Source: Thalassobacter stenotrophicus
Lineage (GTDB): Bacteria; Pseudomonadota; Alphaproteobacteria; Rhodobacterales; Rhodobacteraceae
Assembly: GCF_001458315.1 (NCBI RefSeq)
Contig: NZ_CYRX01000009.1
Location: forward strand, 124,001-188,000
Direction: 5' to 3'
DNA length: 64,000 bases
Shown piece after piece: positions 1 through 9,925 of this stretch (position 1 is the first letter of the stretch; each line of letters opens with the position of its first letter). The position numbers were made by a program, and so were the translations under genes. A model generated the notes under the pieces. The model had not been told where the DNA came from. It worked only from the letters and a program-made list of their open reading frames with translations, and searched no databases.

Positions 1-680
1 ACATCCTCAATATCCACCACGGGGATTGGAATATCCGGCAGCATCGGGTCCTTGCCAGACATGACCCGCTGGATCAGTTCAAGCGAGGTGCCAAAGCGGT
101 TATCCATTGGCGTGCCGCACACAAGGCCAGGGTTCACGGTTGTTAGTTGTACCTCTGGGTTTCGTTTGACGAAATCCCATGCCGCTTGTTCCGCGAGGGT
201 TTTGGATTTGATATATGCTGAGGCGCTTTTGTGGGTGACATCGGTCCAATCGGCGGCGGTGGCTGCGTAGCCCGCAGGCCGCTCTGCATAGAGGATCGCC
301 ACCATGGACGATGTCAGCACGACGCGGTTCACGCCTGCCATGCGCGCGGCCTTGAGCGCGCGGCGCGTGCCGTCAACCGCAGGACGGATTAGGTCCTCTT
401 CATTCTTGGGTGAGGCTAGGGGAAAGGGGGATGCGGTGTGCAGGATCGCCTGACAACTGGTGACGGCAGCATCCCAACCGGCATCACGGGTCAGGTCCAG
501 CTCAACAAAGGTGAGGCGCCCATCGCCGGGGTCTTGGACGGCGGCCCGCACCTCATCCGCGCGGTCCATGCTGCGTAGAGATCCACGCACATGGTAGCCT
601 TTTTGCAAAAGGTCATAGGCAATGCGTTTGGCAATGAACCCACTGACGCCAGTGAGCAGGATAGGGCGCGTATCTGTCAT
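1..680 (-). CDS. NAD(P)-dependent epimerase/dehydratase-like reductase (3' end outside window)
   Basis: Reading leftwards from ATG at 680, the 226 visible codons form an extended short-chain dehydrogenase of the dihydroflavonol-4-reductase/cinnamoyl-CoA reductase type. The nucleotide-binding motif TGVSGFIA lies at residues 10-17, the HTASPF segment at 81-86 and the catalytic pair Y156/K160 in AYIKSK. A GGAG-type ribosome site precedes the start. The C-terminus lies beyond base 1. The family reduces carbonyl groups with NADPH in the cytosol; the substrate cannot be read from sequence. It lies downstream of the terminator of the acyl-CoA dehydrogenase gene, so it is probably a separate unit. 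Confidence 0.85.
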   Translation of the reverse strand, partial: MTDTRPILLTGVSGFIAKRIAYDLLQKGYHVRGSLRSMDRADEVRAAVQDPGDGRLTFVELDLTRDAGWDAAVTSCQAILHTASPFPLASPKNEEDLIRPAVDGTRRALKAARMAGVNRVVLTSSMVAILYAERPAGYAATAADWTDVTHKSASAYIKSKTLAEQAAWDFVKRNPEVQLTTVNPGLVCGTPMDNRFGTSLELIQRVMSGKDPMLPDIPIPVVDIED

Positions 681-728
681 GGTGATCTCCCTCGTGACCT
701 AACAGCTGTGGCTGAGGGCCGAAAAAAG

Positions 729-765
729 CAACCCCCGACGCTAGGGAATAGCGCCGGGGGTTTTG
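729..765 (-). terminator. Intrinsic terminator of the acyl-CoA dehydrogenase gene
   Basis: A GC-rich stem (731-742 with about 751-762, one mismatch) with a 7-8 nt loop is followed on the minus strand by a T-rich run (722-727). It lies 23 bases past the stop of the dehydrogenase gene and separates it from the epimerase-like gene. Confidence 0.75.
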
Positions 766-787
766 ATCTGCTCAGAAAAGAGGCGGT

Positions 788-2476
788 TTAGCCAAGCAAG
801 CGGCGGGCAATCACCTGGGCTTGGATTTCCGCAGCACCCTCAAAGATGTTGAGGATGCGGGCATCGCACAACACGCGCGAGATTTTGTATTCCAGCGCAA
901 AGCCGTTGCCGCCGTGGATTTGCAGGCCGTTGTCGGCTGCTGCCCACGCCACGCGGGCGCCAAGCAGCTTGGCCATGCCTGCCTCTAGGTCGCAGCGACG
1001 GCCTTCGTCCTTTTCGCGGGCCGAGAAGTAGGTCAGCTGGCGCGCGATCATGATCTCAACAGCCATCATCGCCAGCTTGCCTGAAACGCGGGGGAATTCG
1101 ATCAGCGACTTGCCGAACTGCTTGCGATCGATCGCGTATTGCATCGCGATGTCGAGGGCGCATTGCGCAACACCAACGGCGCGAGCTGCGGTCTGGATGC
1201 GCGCGCTTTCGAAGGTTTCCATGAGCTGTTTGAAGCCCTTGCCCTCTTCTCCGCCAAGCAGGTTTTCGCCCTTCACGTGGAAGTTGTCGAAACCCAGCTC
1301 GTATTCCTTCATGCCGCGGTAGCCGAGCACTTCGATTTCACCACCGGTCATGCCCTCAGTGGGGAATGGATTTTCGTCCGTGCCTGGGGTTTTTTCCGCA
1401 AGGAACATCGACAGACCTTTGTAGTTGGTCGTGTCTGGATCGGTCCGCGCCAGCAGAGTCATAACCTGCGTGCGGGTCGCGTGGGTGATCCAGGTTTTGT
1501 TACCGGTGATTTGGTAATCGCCGTTCTCATCCTTGACGGCGCGGGTGCGCAGGCTGCCAAGGTCGGAACCGGTGTTTGGCTCAGTGAACACTGCGGTGGG
1601 CAGGATTTCGGCAGAGGCCAAGCGTGGCAGCCAGCTTTGTTTCTGTTCTTCGGTACCGCCAGCAAGGATCAACTCAGCCGCGATTTCCGAGCGCGTGCCC
1701 AGTGAGCCGACGCCGATGTAGCCGCGCGACAGTTCCTCAGAAACGACGCACATGGATGCCTTGGACAGGCCAAACCCGCCGTATTCTTCGGGGATCGTCA
1801 GGCCAAAGACACCCATTTCGGCCAGTTCCTCGATGATTTCCATCGGGATCAGTTCATCCTTGAGGTGCCATTCGTGGGCAAAGGGTTCGACCTTTTCCTT
1901 GGAGTAGCGGAAGAATTGCTCACGGATCATTTCCAGCTCTTCATCAAGGCCGGAGGTGCCGAACATCGCCTCAGCTTGACCCTCTTGCATCAGCTCAACA
2001 AGGCGGGTCCGCGCGTTTTGGGTGTTGCCGTTCTGTGTGAGCATTTGGACCGCAGGCGTCATCAGCACCGCCTGATCCCCTTGCGAGAGGCCAATGTCTT
2101 GGGGGCGCAACATTTCGCCCTGGTTCATCGGGATGCCGCCGTACATCTGCCACAGGTATTCGCCAAAGGCGATCTGGTGGATCAGTTGGTTCATCTCGTT
2201 GAAGGTGCCGTCTGCGGCCATCCGCTCGGCCCAGCCCTGCATCTGACGCAGCGATTCGACGTATGTTGCCAGCCAAGCAAAGCCATGGGTCGCGGTCTGG
2301 TTTTCTTCGATCAAACGGCCGGAGATGCGATCATTGTCGGTAACTTGGACAGTAATCAGCGCCTTGGCGCGGGCCAAAAGGGCCTCTGCTGCGGCGACGG
2401 AATCACCCGTAAGTGCAAGCAGGTTTGGCAGAATGGCGGATGTTTCGATGTGGCTCTCGGCGGCGTCACGGGGCAT
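788..2476 (-). CDS. mcd: Acyl-CoA dehydrogenase, probably (2S)-methylsuccinyl-CoA dehydrogenase
   Basis: The protein has 562 residues, about 170 longer than ordinary acyl-CoA dehydrogenases. Residues ~1-170 are an alpha-helical extension characteristic of methylsuccinyl-CoA dehydrogenase, which oxidises (2S)-methylsuccinyl-CoA to mesaconyl-CoA in the ethylmalonyl-CoA pathway for acetyl-CoA assimilation. Residues ~180-562 are a full FAD-binding dehydrogenase: TEPNTGSD binding motif, GYRGMKEYELGFDN, and the FEG motif with the presumed catalytic glutamate E546. Electrons should pass to ETF, encoded at 12.7-14.4 kb. The gene is monocistronic with its own terminator. Seen: extension and motifs. 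Inferred: substrate. Another extended acyl-CoA dehydrogenase is the alternative. Confidence 0.85.
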   Translation of the reverse strand: MPRDAAESHIETSAILPNLLALTGDSVAAAEALLARAKALITVQVTDNDRISGRLIEENQTATHGFAWLATYVESLRQMQGWAERMAADGTFNEMNQLIHQIAFGEYLWQMYGGIPMNQGEMLRPQDIGLSQGDQAVLMTPAVQMLTQNGNTQNARTRLVELMQEGQAEAMFGTSGLDEELEMIREQFFRYSKEKVEPFAHEWHLKDELIPMEIIEELAEMGVFGLTIPEEYGGFGLSKASMCVVSEELSRGYIGVGSLGTRSEIAAELILAGGTEEQKQSWLPRLASAEILPTAVFTEPNTGSDLGSLRTRAVKDENGDYQITGNKTWITHATRTQVMTLLARTDPDTTNYKGLSMFLAEKTPGTDENPFPTEGMTGGEIEVLGYRGMKEYELGFDNFHVKGENLLGGEEGKGFKQLMETFESARIQTAARAVGVAQCALDIAMQYAIDRKQFGKSLIEFPRVSGKLAMMAVEIMIARQLTYFSAREKDEGRRCDLEAGMAKLLGARVAWAAADNGLQIHGGNGFALEYKISRVLCDARILNIFEGAAEIQAQVIARRLLG

Positions 2477-2674
2477 GGTCGTCTCCTAGCATCAATTTGT
2501 CGGGTCTTCGTACCGACTGTGCAAGTGCAGCGCAAGAAAATTCTGCATATGCAATCTATCGCGAACTAAAATGTCTCAGCGAATTTTTGGGTGTCCGTTG
2601 ATCCATTGGAAGGTAGGTTGCCGTGACGATAGCACAAGACTGCATTGAGTGCAGCTAAAACAGGGACACGCATC

Positions 2675-3430
2675 ATGGAACTTATGTCGCTGGGGGCCTT
2701 TGCTCTTGCTGTCGCGATCACGTTTTTTGGCGGTTTTGTCAAAGGGGTGGTGGGTTTTGCGCTGCCCTTGATCATGATTTCCGGGCTATCGACATTTTTG
2801 GACCCGCAGCTGGCATTGGCCGGAATTATTTTGCCGATTGTGGCGGCGAATGTGACGCAAACCTTGCGAGCCGGTGTTGGGCCTGCGGTTGCTGCGGCGC
2901 GGCAGTTTTGGCGCTATTTGATCGTGGTATGTGTCATGATCTTGCTCGCGGCGCAGTTGGTCACGTCGTTGTCTCCGCAGGTTTTCTCATTGGTGCTTGG
3001 GATTCCGGTGGTCGTGCTGTCGGTGATTCAACTGGCGGGGGTGTCGTTCCATATCGCGCAGCGGCATCGGTGGTGGACCGAATGGATTGCGGGCCTTATT
3101 TCGGGCACGATGGGCGGGCTTACAGGCAACTGGGGATCGACCACCGTATTATACCTGCTGGCGACGGACGTGCCGCGCGCGCAGCAGGGTGTGGTGCAAG
3201 GCGTGATATATGGGCTTGGATCATTCATGCTGCTTGTGGCGCATTTGAAATCCGGCATTCTCAATCTTGATACCGCGCCATTTTCAGCCGCGCTGTTGAT
3301 ACCAAGCATGTTGGGGATGTGGGTTGGCTTTGCGGTGCAAGACCGATTGCCCGCGGTCGCGTTTAGGCGGGCAATCTTGATTGTCTTGCTGGTGGCCGGT
3401 GCGAACCTGATCCGCAAAGGCTTGGTGTGA
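2675..3430 (+). CDS. Sulfite exporter TauE/SafE family membrane protein
   Basis: A 251-residue, very hydrophobic protein with about eight membrane segments. The FFGGFVKGVVGFALPLI stretch near the N-terminus is the typical TauE/SafE opening (G-x-x-K-G-x-x-G-F-x-x-P), and a second internal repeat follows GGLTGNWGSTTVLYLL. The family exports small organosulfur or sulfonate-derived anions across the inner membrane. I chose ATG 2675; a TTG at 2645 would add ten residues, and neither has a strong ribosome site. It converges on pckA, with a perfect palindrome between the stops. Substrate unknown. Confidence 0.8.
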   Translation: MELMSLGAFALAVAITFFGGFVKGVVGFALPLIMISGLSTFLDPQLALAGIILPIVAANVTQTLRAGVGPAVAAARQFWRYLIVVCVMILLAAQLVTSLSPQVFSLVLGIPVVVLSVIQLAGVSFHIAQRHRWWTEWIAGLISGTMGGLTGNWGSTTVLYLLATDVPRAQQGVVQGVIYGLGSFMLLVAHLKSGILNLDTAPFSAALLIPSMLGMWVGFAVQDRLPAVAFRRAILIVLLVAGANLIRKGLV

Positions 3431-3449
3431 GGCGGGGAGGCCCGCCTCA
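3428..3449. terminator. Palindrome between convergent TauE-like gene and pckA
   Basis: Perfect 9-bp inverted repeat (3428-3436 and 3441-3449) with a 4-nt loop, overlapping the stop codon of the exporter gene. It lacks a long T tract on either strand, so it is at best a weak or factor-assisted bidirectional terminator. Confidence 0.45.
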
Positions 3450-3457
3450 GCACATGA

Positions 3458-5056
3458 TTAGCCGATCGCGCAGGCTTTGACGTCTTCGTCGATGAACGGG
3501 ACGTATTGCGCAAAGTTGTCTGAGAACATGGAAACCAGTTTCGCGGCCTGTGCGTCGTAGGCTGCGGGGTCGGACCATGTTGTCCGTGGATCAAGCAGGC
3601 TGTCGTCGACGCCTTGGCATGCGACGGGAACGTCGAAGCCAAAGTTGGGGTTGCGGCGGAATTCGCAATCCCCGAGATCACCGTTCAAAGCAGCCGTCAG
3701 CAGCGCGCGTGTGGCCTTGATTGGCATCCGCGAACCTGTGCCATACGCGCCGCCTGTCCAGCCGGTGTTGACCAGCCAGCAGGTGGAGCCGTTTTCGGCG
3801 ATTTTGCTGCGCAGGAGGTCACCGTAAACTTCGGGGCGACGGGGCATGAAAGGTGCGCCGAAGCAGGTCGAGAATGTAGGCTCAGGCTCGGTCACGCCAC
3901 GCTCGGTGCCTGCGACCTTGGAGGTGAAGCCCGACAGGAAGTGGTACATAGCCTGCGCTGGCGTGAGCCGCGCGATGGGAGGCAGGACGCCAAACGCATC
4001 GCAGGTCAGCATGATGATGTTTTTGGGGTGGCCACCCAGTGCGGTGTCTGACGCGTTGGAGATGTACTCCAGCGGGTAGGCGCAGCGCATGTTGGCGGTC
4101 AGGCTGTCGTCATCAAAGTCGAGGTCAAAGGTGTTCGGGTCGAACACCATGTTTTCGATCACGGTGCCGAACTTGGACGTCGTGTCGTAGATTTCAGGCT
4201 CGGCTTCGCGGCGCAGGTTGATCGTTTTGGCGTAGCAGCCGCCCTCGAAGTTAAAGATGCCGCGCTCGGACCAGCCGTGTTCATCATCACCGATCAGGGT
4301 GCGGCCGGGATCAGCCGAAAGAGTGGTCTTGCCGGTGCCCGAGAGGCCAAAGAACACAGCCGAATCGACGGGGTTGTCGATGGCGTGGTTGGCCGAGCAG
4401 TGCATGGGCATGATGCCTTTAGCTGGCAGCAGGTAATTGAGCAGCGTAAAGATCGATTTCTTGTTTTCACCGGCGTATTCGGTGCCGCCGATCAGGATTA
4501 GCTTACGCTCAAAGTTCATGGCGATGACCGTGTCGGAGCGGCAGTTGTGACGCTCTGGGTCGGCCTTGAACGTGGGGCAGTTGATGACTGTGAATTCGGG
4601 GGCAAAAGTTTCCAGCTCTGCGGGCTCAGGGCGGCGCAGAAGGTGGCGGATGAACAGGTTGTGCCATGCAAGCTCGGTCACCATCCGAACGTCCAAGCGG
4701 TGCGCAGGGTCCGCGCCGCCAAACAGGTCTTGTACGAAATAATCGCGACCTTTCATGTGGGCGAGCATGTCTTCGTAGAGCGCGTCGAACCCTTCGGGCG
4801 ACATCGCGGCGTTGTTGTCCCACCAGATCGTATCAACGACGTCTGCGGTTTTCACCACGTGCTTATCTTTGGGCGAACGGCCGGTGTATTTGCCAGTGGT
4901 CGTCATGAACGCGCCACCCTTGCCGAGTGTTCCTTCGCCGCGTTCAATCGCCTGCTGGATGATCGCCGGTTCAAGCAAGTTGTAATAGACCGACCCGAGC
5001 CCGGAAATGCCTTGGGTTTCCAGCGTGTGCGCTGGGTTAACGCGTCCGATGATCAT
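3458..5056 (-). CDS. pckA: Phosphoenolpyruvate carboxykinase (ATP)
   Basis: A 532-residue ATP-type PEP carboxykinase, the usual full length. It decarboxylates and phosphorylates oxaloacetate to PEP, the first committed step of gluconeogenesis from TCA intermediates. Visible motifs are the kinase loop GLSGTGKTT, the metal/ATP segment LIGDDEHGW and the substrate region [11 protein letters not shown]. The frame stays open to 5188, but ATG 5056 is chosen because it gives the conserved N-terminus [11 protein letters not shown] and has a GGGAG ribosome site. It is divergent from chvI-chvG, an arrangement known in rhizobia. Two copies of a 10-bp repeat lie upstream at 5175-5207. Confidence 0.97.
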   Translation of the reverse strand: MIIGRVNPAHTLETQGISGLGSVYYNLLEPAIIQQAIERGEGTLGKGGAFMTTTGKYTGRSPKDKHVVKTADVVDTIWWDNNAAMSPEGFDALYEDMLAHMKGRDYFVQDLFGGADPAHRLDVRMVTELAWHNLFIRHLLRRPEPAELETFAPEFTVINCPTFKADPERHNCRSDTVIAMNFERKLILIGGTEYAGENKKSIFTLLNYLLPAKGIMPMHCSANHAIDNPVDSAVFFGLSGTGKTTLSADPGRTLIGDDEHGWSERGIFNFEGGCYAKTINLRREAEPEIYDTTSKFGTVIENMVFDPNTFDLDFDDDSLTANMRCAYPLEYISNASDTALGGHPKNIIMLTCDAFGVLPPIARLTPAQAMYHFLSGFTSKVAGTERGVTEPEPTFSTCFGAPFMPRRPEVYGDLLRSKIAENGSTCWLVNTGWTGGAYGTGSRMPIKATRALLTAALNGDLGDCEFRRNPNFGFDVPVACQGVDDSLLDPRTTWSDPAAYDAQAAKLVSMFSDNFAQYVPFIDEDVKACAIG

Positions 5057-5174
5057 GATCTTGCTCCCGCGGGTGTTGTCCCGCTCTAGGTCGAAATACA
5101 AACAGCAGCCAATGTGACTACGTTCCGTGGCTATATCATGACGTATTTTGACTTGAACAGGACGCAAGCGCGCA

Positions 5175-5207
5175 GTTAGCGCAACCAAATTGCCGCTGTT
5201 AGCGCAA
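5175..5207 (-). promoter_or_regulatory. Tandem repeat, candidate operator of pckA
   Basis: The 10-mer GTTAGCGCAA occurs exactly twice, at 5175-5184 and 5198-5207, 23 bp start to start, about two helical turns. It lies 120-150 bp upstream of the pckA start in the pckA/chvI gap. GTT and AAC at its ends make the first copy a near-palindrome like LacI-family operators. In Sinorhizobium meliloti the LacI-type regulator PckR controls pckA; that the repeat binds such a protein here is inference. Confidence 0.45.
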
Positions 5208-5348
5208 ATTATGGGGCTATTAACTTTGATCAGGCCTTGTACGGGGCAGGATCACCGCGGCTGATTCGTTTTTTGTTGATTCTCTCTAGTGAAAGTCCGA
5301 CAGTAAGCGAAAATTTAGGCAAATTGGGCAGAATAAGGAACATTGCAC

Positions 5349-6050
5349 ATGTCGCGGATTGCTCTGGTCGATGACGATCGAAATATTCTCACGTCAGTCT
5401 CGATGACTCTGGAGGCGGAGGGTTTTGAGGTCGAAACATATAATGATGGCCAATCGGCTTTGGATGCATTTATGCGCCGGATGCCGGAACTCGCTGTGTT
5501 GGACATAAAGATGCCCCGTATGGATGGCATGGATCTGTTGCAGCGGTTGCGTCAGAAAAGCTCTGTCCCGGTGATCTTTTTGACCTCCAAAGATGACGAA
5601 ATCGATGAGGTGTTGGGCCTGCGGATGGGGGCGGACGATTATGTGCGCAAACCGTTTTCGCAACGCCTGCTGGTCGAGCGTATTCGCGCCATTTTGCGCC
5701 GTCAGGAGGCTATTGCCTCTGATGAAACCGACACGCCCGAGGAAACACAGGCGCTTGTGCGTGGTGATCTGGTCATGGACCCGCTGCGGCACGCAGTGAA
5801 GTGGAAGGGCAACGACGTAACCCTAACCGTAACCGAGTTTTTGCTGTTGCAAGCATTGGCCACGCGTCCCGGATTTGTTAAAAGCAGGGATCAACTGATG
5901 GATGTGGCCTATGACGATCAGGTCTATGTCGATGATCGAACAATCGACAGCCATATCAAGCGGTTGCGGAAGAAAATGCGCATGGCTGATGCCGAGTTCT
6001 CCGCGATTGAGACGCTGTACGGCATTGGGTACCGATACAACGAAGAATGA
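5349..6050 (+). CDS. chvI: Two-component response regulator ChvI (OmpR family)
   Basis: A 233-residue OmpR/PhoB-type regulator. Receiver domain residues ~3-120: acidic pocket VDDD (7-10), phosphoacceptor D52 in [10 protein letters not shown], switch LTS (78-80) and K101 in KPF. C-terminal winged helix ~135-233 with the recognition region [18 protein letters not shown] 5349 is preceded by AAGGA; a TTG at 5343 is less likely. It overlaps chvG by four bases (ATGA), so the two are translationally coupled. ChvI/ChvG regulates envelope, acid and exopolysaccharide responses in alphaproteobacteria; targets here are not visible. Confidence 0.92.
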   Translation: MSRIALVDDDRNILTSVSMTLEAEGFEVETYNDGQSALDAFMRRMPELAVLDIKMPRMDGMDLLQRLRQKSSVPVIFLTSKDDEIDEVLGLRMGADDYVRKPFSQRLLVERIRAILRRQEAIASDETDTPEETQALVRGDLVMDPLRHAVKWKGNDVTLTVTEFLLLQALATRPGFVKSRDQLMDVAYDDQVYVDDRTIDSHIKRLRKKMRMADAEFSAIETLYGIGYRYNEE

Positions 6051-7774
6051 CGGCGGACGCCATTATGCAAACCGCTTCGCGCGGACGCAGGCCTGAAAGT
6101 GAGGTGGTTCTTGGTGAAGACTGGGACCGCCCCACTGGTGCTTTAGAAAGCGAATTGGTCTCGGCGCGCGAACGTCGTGGTATGATTTCACTCAACCGAT
6201 CACCGCTTGCGCGCAAGATCATCGTTTTCAACATGTTGGCGATTTTGGTGCTTGTGGCTGGGGTGCTGTTTCTAAGCCCTTCGCGCGATAGCCTTGTTAC
6301 ACAGCGCGAAAAGGCTTTGGTGGTTGAGGCACAGTTGATTGCCGACATCTTTGAGGCGTCCTTGCCGGGTGTTGCCAGTGGGTCGCTTGCGTCCCTCGCA
6401 GACGTTGATGTGACCGAGGTGCTGGCCGCTATCGACTTGCCAGCCGGGGTTGAGGTGCATGTGTTTGACGACCGTCAAAGGCTTGTGGCGGAAACGACCG
6501 CTGATGCGCAGCCCGCAGGGACCGTCCGGGGGCTGCAAAAAACCACTGATCGGACCAATGTCATCACCAACCTGCTCAACTGGGTGTGGGACGGCGTCGC
6601 CGGTGTGATGTCGGCCGAGCAGACCCCAGTGATCAGTACGCCGACGTCCCAAGTCGCGCTGGAAATGGTCCGTGAAATTGGCCAGAGTGAGACGCTCATC
6701 CGCGGCCGCGAGATTGAGACCGGCACTGTCTATACGGTGGCCACGCCCATCGGCAAAGGCGCTGTTGCACTGGGCTCAATTGCCGTGACAAGCCGCGCGG
6801 GAGAGATTGACGCCCTGGCTCGCGCACAGCGGGAACAAGTGCTGCAGATGTTTGTGATTGCCTTGATGGTTTCGATCGGGCTGAGCCTTCTGCTCGCCTC
6901 AACCATTGCCAATCCCCTGTCGGATTTATCGGCGGCGGCTGAACTTGGGCGGGACAAAAATGCCCGAAAGATGAGCCCAAATCGGGTGCGCATTCCAGAT
7001 CTCACTGCGCGCCCCGATGAAATCGGACGGCTGTCGGGGGCGCTAAGGGGTATGGTGTCCGCGCTCTATGATCGGATCGATAGCAACGAACAATTTGCGG
7101 CCGACGTGGCACATGAAATCAAGAACCCGCTGGCCTCTCTCCGCTCTGCGGTGGGGACGATGCGTTTGGCCAAGACTGAGGATCAGCGTAGCACGCTTCT
7201 GGATGTGATTGACCACGATGTCCGGCGTCTTGATCGGCTCGTGTCCGACATCTCAAATGCGTCGCGGCTGGACAGTGAGCTGGTGAAGGAAGAAGAAGAA
7301 CCCTTCAACCTCATCAAAATGCTCAATAACCTGACGCTTTACCACTCTGAGGAAGCAAGCGCGCGTGATATTGATTTCATCGCGGACCTACCCAAAGAGC
7401 CAATCGTGATCATGGGACTTGAGGCGCGACTTGCGCAGGTTTTCGTGAACTTGATCACCAATGCGCTGTCGTTTTGTGATGCCGGTGATGCGGTGCGAAT
7501 TTGGGCGCGTCAGCGTGACAATCGCGTGCTGATCGTGGTCGAAGACACGGGGCCCGGTATTCCAGAACAGGCTTTGACGAAGGTGTTCAACCGGTTCTAT
7601 TCTGAGCGACCGCAGCAACAGTTTGGCAATCATTCGGGGCTTGGTTTGGCCATCTCGAAGCAGATTGTTGAGGCACACGGTGGTGTGATCTGGGCTGAGA
7701 ATATTCGTCCCACCGATTTGGACCTCACGTCCGAGCCGCTAGGCGCGCGGTTCGTGGTTGGCTTGCCGATTTAA
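6047..7774 (+). CDS. chvG: Sensor histidine kinase ChvG
   Basis: A 575-residue membrane kinase. A cytoplasmic N-terminal stretch (~1-55) precedes TM1 (~57-76); a periplasmic sensor domain (~77-265) and TM2 (~267-287) are followed by a HAMP region, the phosphoacceptor H356 in [10 protein letters not shown] and a HATPase domain with N-box [10 protein letters not shown]1 EDTGPGIP and G2 GLGLAI. It should phosphorylate ChvI. The start overlaps the chvI stop. The gene is followed after no gap by hprK, joining envelope sensing to the PTS-type genes. Confidence 0.92.
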   Translation: MTADAIMQTASRGRRPESEVVLGEDWDRPTGALESELVSARERRGMISLNRSPLARKIIVFNMLAILVLVAGVLFLSPSRDSLVTQREKALVVEAQLIADIFEASLPGVASGSLASLADVDVTEVLAAIDLPAGVEVHVFDDRQRLVAETTADAQPAGTVRGLQKTTDRTNVITNLLNWVWDGVAGVMSAEQTPVISTPTSQVALEMVREIGQSETLIRGREIETGTVYTVATPIGKGAVALGSIAVTSRAGEIDALARAQREQVLQMFVIALMVSIGLSLLLASTIANPLSDLSAAAELGRDKNARKMSPNRVRIPDLTARPDEIGRLSGALRGMVSALYDRIDSNEQFAADVAHEIKNPLASLRSAVGTMRLAKTEDQRSTLLDVIDHDVRRLDRLVSDISNASRLDSELVKEEEEPFNLIKMLNNLTLYHSEEASARDIDFIADLPKEPIVIMGLEARLAQVFVNLITNALSFCDAGDAVRIWARQRDNRVLIVVEDTGPGIPEQALTKVFNRFYSERPQQQFGNHSGLGLAISKQIVEAHGGVIWAENIRPTDLDLTSEPLGARFVVGLPI

Positions 7775-8248
7775 GTGACTTTGATCCAAGCGGATAGTTT
7801 GTGCGCGGTGCGGGGTCAGGGGCATTGGCGTGCCCATGCCACCTGTATCGCACACGGGGATCACGGGCTTTTGATCCTTGGTAAAAGTGGCGCTGGGAAA
7901 AGCACGCTCGCGGCTGAGATGATCGCTTTGGGATGTGCGTTGGTGTGTGATGATGCCGTGGAAATCAAACTGAATTCGGGTGGAAAACTGATTTGCATGC
8001 CGTCAGAAAATGCGCCTGAGCAGTTAGAGATGCGCGGGTTCGGTCTTCTCCCAATCCCTTTGAAACGCTCTGCAAAACTGACGTGCTGCCTTGTGCTGGG
8101 AGAGAATGCCGCTCCGCGCTTTCCCCCTGAAGAAGCTGTGATCTTTGATGAGTGTGAGGTTCCGATCTATCGCGCGTCTTACGATACTGGGCTGGCGGCC
8201 AAAGCCGTATTGTTGTTGCGCCATGGGGGGCGGACCCTGCGCGGCTAG
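7775..8248 (+). CDS. hprK: Short HPr kinase/phosphorylase
   Basis: A 157-residue protein containing only the C-terminal kinase domain of HprK. The P-loop GKSGAGKS is at residues 36-43 and the acidic DDAVEI follows. Firmicute HprK is about 310 residues; the short form without the N-terminal domain is typical of alphaproteobacteria. It should phosphorylate and dephosphorylate HPr on a serine, and the HPr encoded at 9637 has Ser46. The start is GTG 7775, directly after the chvG stop. Confidence 0.9.
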   Translation: MTLIQADSLCAVRGQGHWRAHATCIAHGDHGLLILGKSGAGKSTLAAEMIALGCALVCDDAVEIKLNSGGKLICMPSENAPEQLEMRGFGLLPIPLKRSAKLTCCLVLGENAAPRFPPEEAVIFDECEVPIYRASYDTGLAAKAVLLLRHGGRTLRG

Positions 8249-8329
8249 CGGTTTATCTGCGGCACCGTTTCATTTGCTTCGGGATCTGTTACCGCTATCC
8301 TTCTATCAAACAATAATACTGCGAGCTTA

Positions 8330-9232
8330 ATGACCGACGTGGCACCAGACCCAACCCCTGTTGTTTTCGTGACCGGCCCTGCTGGCGCGGGGCGATCCAC
8401 TGCGATTGCTGCCCTTGAGGACCTTGCATATGAGGTGATTGATAACCTGCCGTTGTCGCTGGTGGGGCGCGTTTTGAATGGGCCTTCGACGGGTCGTCCG
8501 CTGGCGCTTGGGGTCGATACGCGCAACCGAGATTTTAGTGTTCAGCGGTTTACCGATCTGATCACAAAGCTTCGGGCAAACCCGGCGGTTGATTTGAATG
8601 TGCTCTATGTTGATTGCGCGCCAAATGTTCTGTTGCGCCGCTATTCCGAAACGCGGCGGCGGCATCCCGCTGCGGATGGTCAGGACACAGAGGGTGGCAT
8701 TGCGCAAGAAATGCTCTTGCTAGAGCCGCTCAAAGAGCAGGCCGATCATTTTATTGATACCAGTCAGCTTAATATTCACGAGTTGCGTGCAGAGGTTGAT
8801 CGCATATTCGCGGTCTCGGCGGCGACACGGCTTGCGGTATCGGTTCAAAGTTTCAGCTATAAGCGTGGGTTGCCTCTCGGCCTCGATTTGGCGTTTGACG
8901 TGCGTTTCTTGCGCAATCCGCACTGGGCACCCGATTTGCGGGAAAAAACGGGCCAGTCGCAAGAAGTTGCCGCGTATATCGCGAAAGACACGCATTATTT
9001 ACCGTTTCGTGCGAAGGTTGAGGACCTGCTTTTGATGCTTTTGCCTGCCTACGAGGCCGAGGGGAAATCGCATCTTACGATTGGGTTGGGCTGTACAGGG
9101 GGGCAACACCGCTCCGTTGCCGTAGCGGAAAGCCTCGCAGCGACCCTTGCGGAAAGCGGCTGGAGAGTGTCTTTAAGACACAGGGAATTGGAGCGGCGCA
9201 GCGGACAGACGTGGCGCCCGGGGAAGAGGTAG
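8330..9232 (+). CDS. rapZ: RapZ-type nucleotide-binding protein
   Basis: A 300-residue RapZ/YvcJ-family P-loop protein. Residues 14-22 (GPAGAGRST) form the Walker A motif, VIDNLP follows, and the C-terminal half carries the conserved GCTGGQHRSV segment. In E. coli RapZ is an RNase E adaptor controlling glmS through the sRNA GlmZ; in alphaproteobacteria its role is not established, but it lies consistently between hprK and the PTS-Man EIIA gene, as here. The ribosome site is weak and there is an 81-bp gap after hprK. Confidence 0.92.
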   Translation: MTDVAPDPTPVVFVTGPAGAGRSTAIAALEDLAYEVIDNLPLSLVGRVLNGPSTGRPLALGVDTRNRDFSVQRFTDLITKLRANPAVDLNVLYVDCAPNVLLRRYSETRRRHPAADGQDTEGGIAQEMLLLEPLKEQADHFIDTSQLNIHELRAEVDRIFAVSAATRLAVSVQSFSYKRGLPLGLDLAFDVRFLRNPHWAPDLREKTGQSQEVAAYIAKDTHYLPFRAKVEDLLLMLLPAYEAEGKSHLTIGLGCTGGQHRSVAVAESLAATLAESGWRVSLRHRELERRSGQTWRPGKR

Positions 9233-9241
9233 AACCCACAG

Positions 9242-9640
9242 GTGATTGGGATCGTCATCGTTGCCCACGGGGGGCTTGCACGGGAGTACCTGGCTGCGAT
9301 TGAACATGTCGTTGGCCAGCAGACCGGTATTGTTGCGATAGCCATAGAGCCTGATCACGACAGAGATGTGAAAAAATCTGAAATTTGTGCAGCGGCGAAT
9401 GATGTTGATACCGGCGACGGTGTTGTGGTCGTCACTGACATGTTTGGCGGCTCCCCCTCGAACCTATCGTTGCCTGCGTGCATGGCCGCCGATCGGCGTA
9501 TTCTGTACGGCGCGAACCTTCCGGCTCTGATTAAGCTTGCCAAGTCTCGTGGGCGCTCAGTCGGTGAGGCGGTCGATTTGGCGCGCGATGCCGGACGACG
9601 GTACATCAACAGTTTTGATGCAACGGCGGGCAACGCATGA
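9242..9640 (+). CDS. PTS EIIA component, mannose/fructose subfamily
   Basis: A 132-residue EIIA-Man-like domain. H9 in IVAHGGLA is the expected phosphorylation site, and the DMFGGSPSNLS segment is the family signature. No EIIB or EIIC partner lies nearby, so the protein probably acts as a regulatory phosphoryl acceptor from HPr rather than in sugar import. GTG start at 9242, nine bases after rapZ; the stop overlaps the HPr start in ATGA. Confidence 0.9.
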   Translation: MIGIVIVAHGGLAREYLAAIEHVVGQQTGIVAIAIEPDHDRDVKKSEICAAANDVDTGDGVVVVTDMFGGSPSNLSLPACMAADRRILYGANLPALIKLAKSRGRSVGEAVDLARDAGRRYINSFDATAGNA

Positions 9641-9906
9641 CGGCAAGAACCCTATCCATCGTGAACCAAAAAGGCCTGCACGCACGGGCTTCAGCTAAGT
9701 TTGTTGAGTGTGTTGAAGGTTTTGATGCCTCTGCCACGGTCCGCAAAGACGGGCTTGAGGCGTCTGGCGATTCAATCATGGGGCTTTTGATGTTGGCAGC
9801 ATCCAAGGGAACGACTATTGAGGTCGAAACTTCGGGCGCACAAGCGGATGCCTTGGCCGATGCATTGGCCGACTTGGTAGCCGCGCGCTTTGGGGAAGAC
9901 GTCTGA
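9637..9906 (+). CDS. ptsH: Phosphocarrier protein HPr
   Basis: An 89-residue HPr. H15 in KGLHARAS is the PEP-dependent phosphorylation site and S46 in GDSIMG is the regulatory serine used by HprK, whose gene is two genes upstream. It overlaps the EIIA gene by four bases. Enzyme I is not in this window. With HprK, RapZ and EIIA it forms an incomplete, probably purely regulatory phosphotransfer chain. Confidence 0.95.
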   Translation: MTARTLSIVNQKGLHARASAKFVECVEGFDASATVRKDGLEASGDSIMGLLMLAASKGTTIEVETSGAQADALADALADLVAARFGEDV

Positions 9907-9925
9907 ACCGGGAGCCCCGTTAGCT

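Noticed and set aside
5057-5188. 44-residue N-terminal extension of PckA
   Set aside because: The conserved PckA N-terminus and the ribosome site place the start at 5056; the extension runs over the promoter region.
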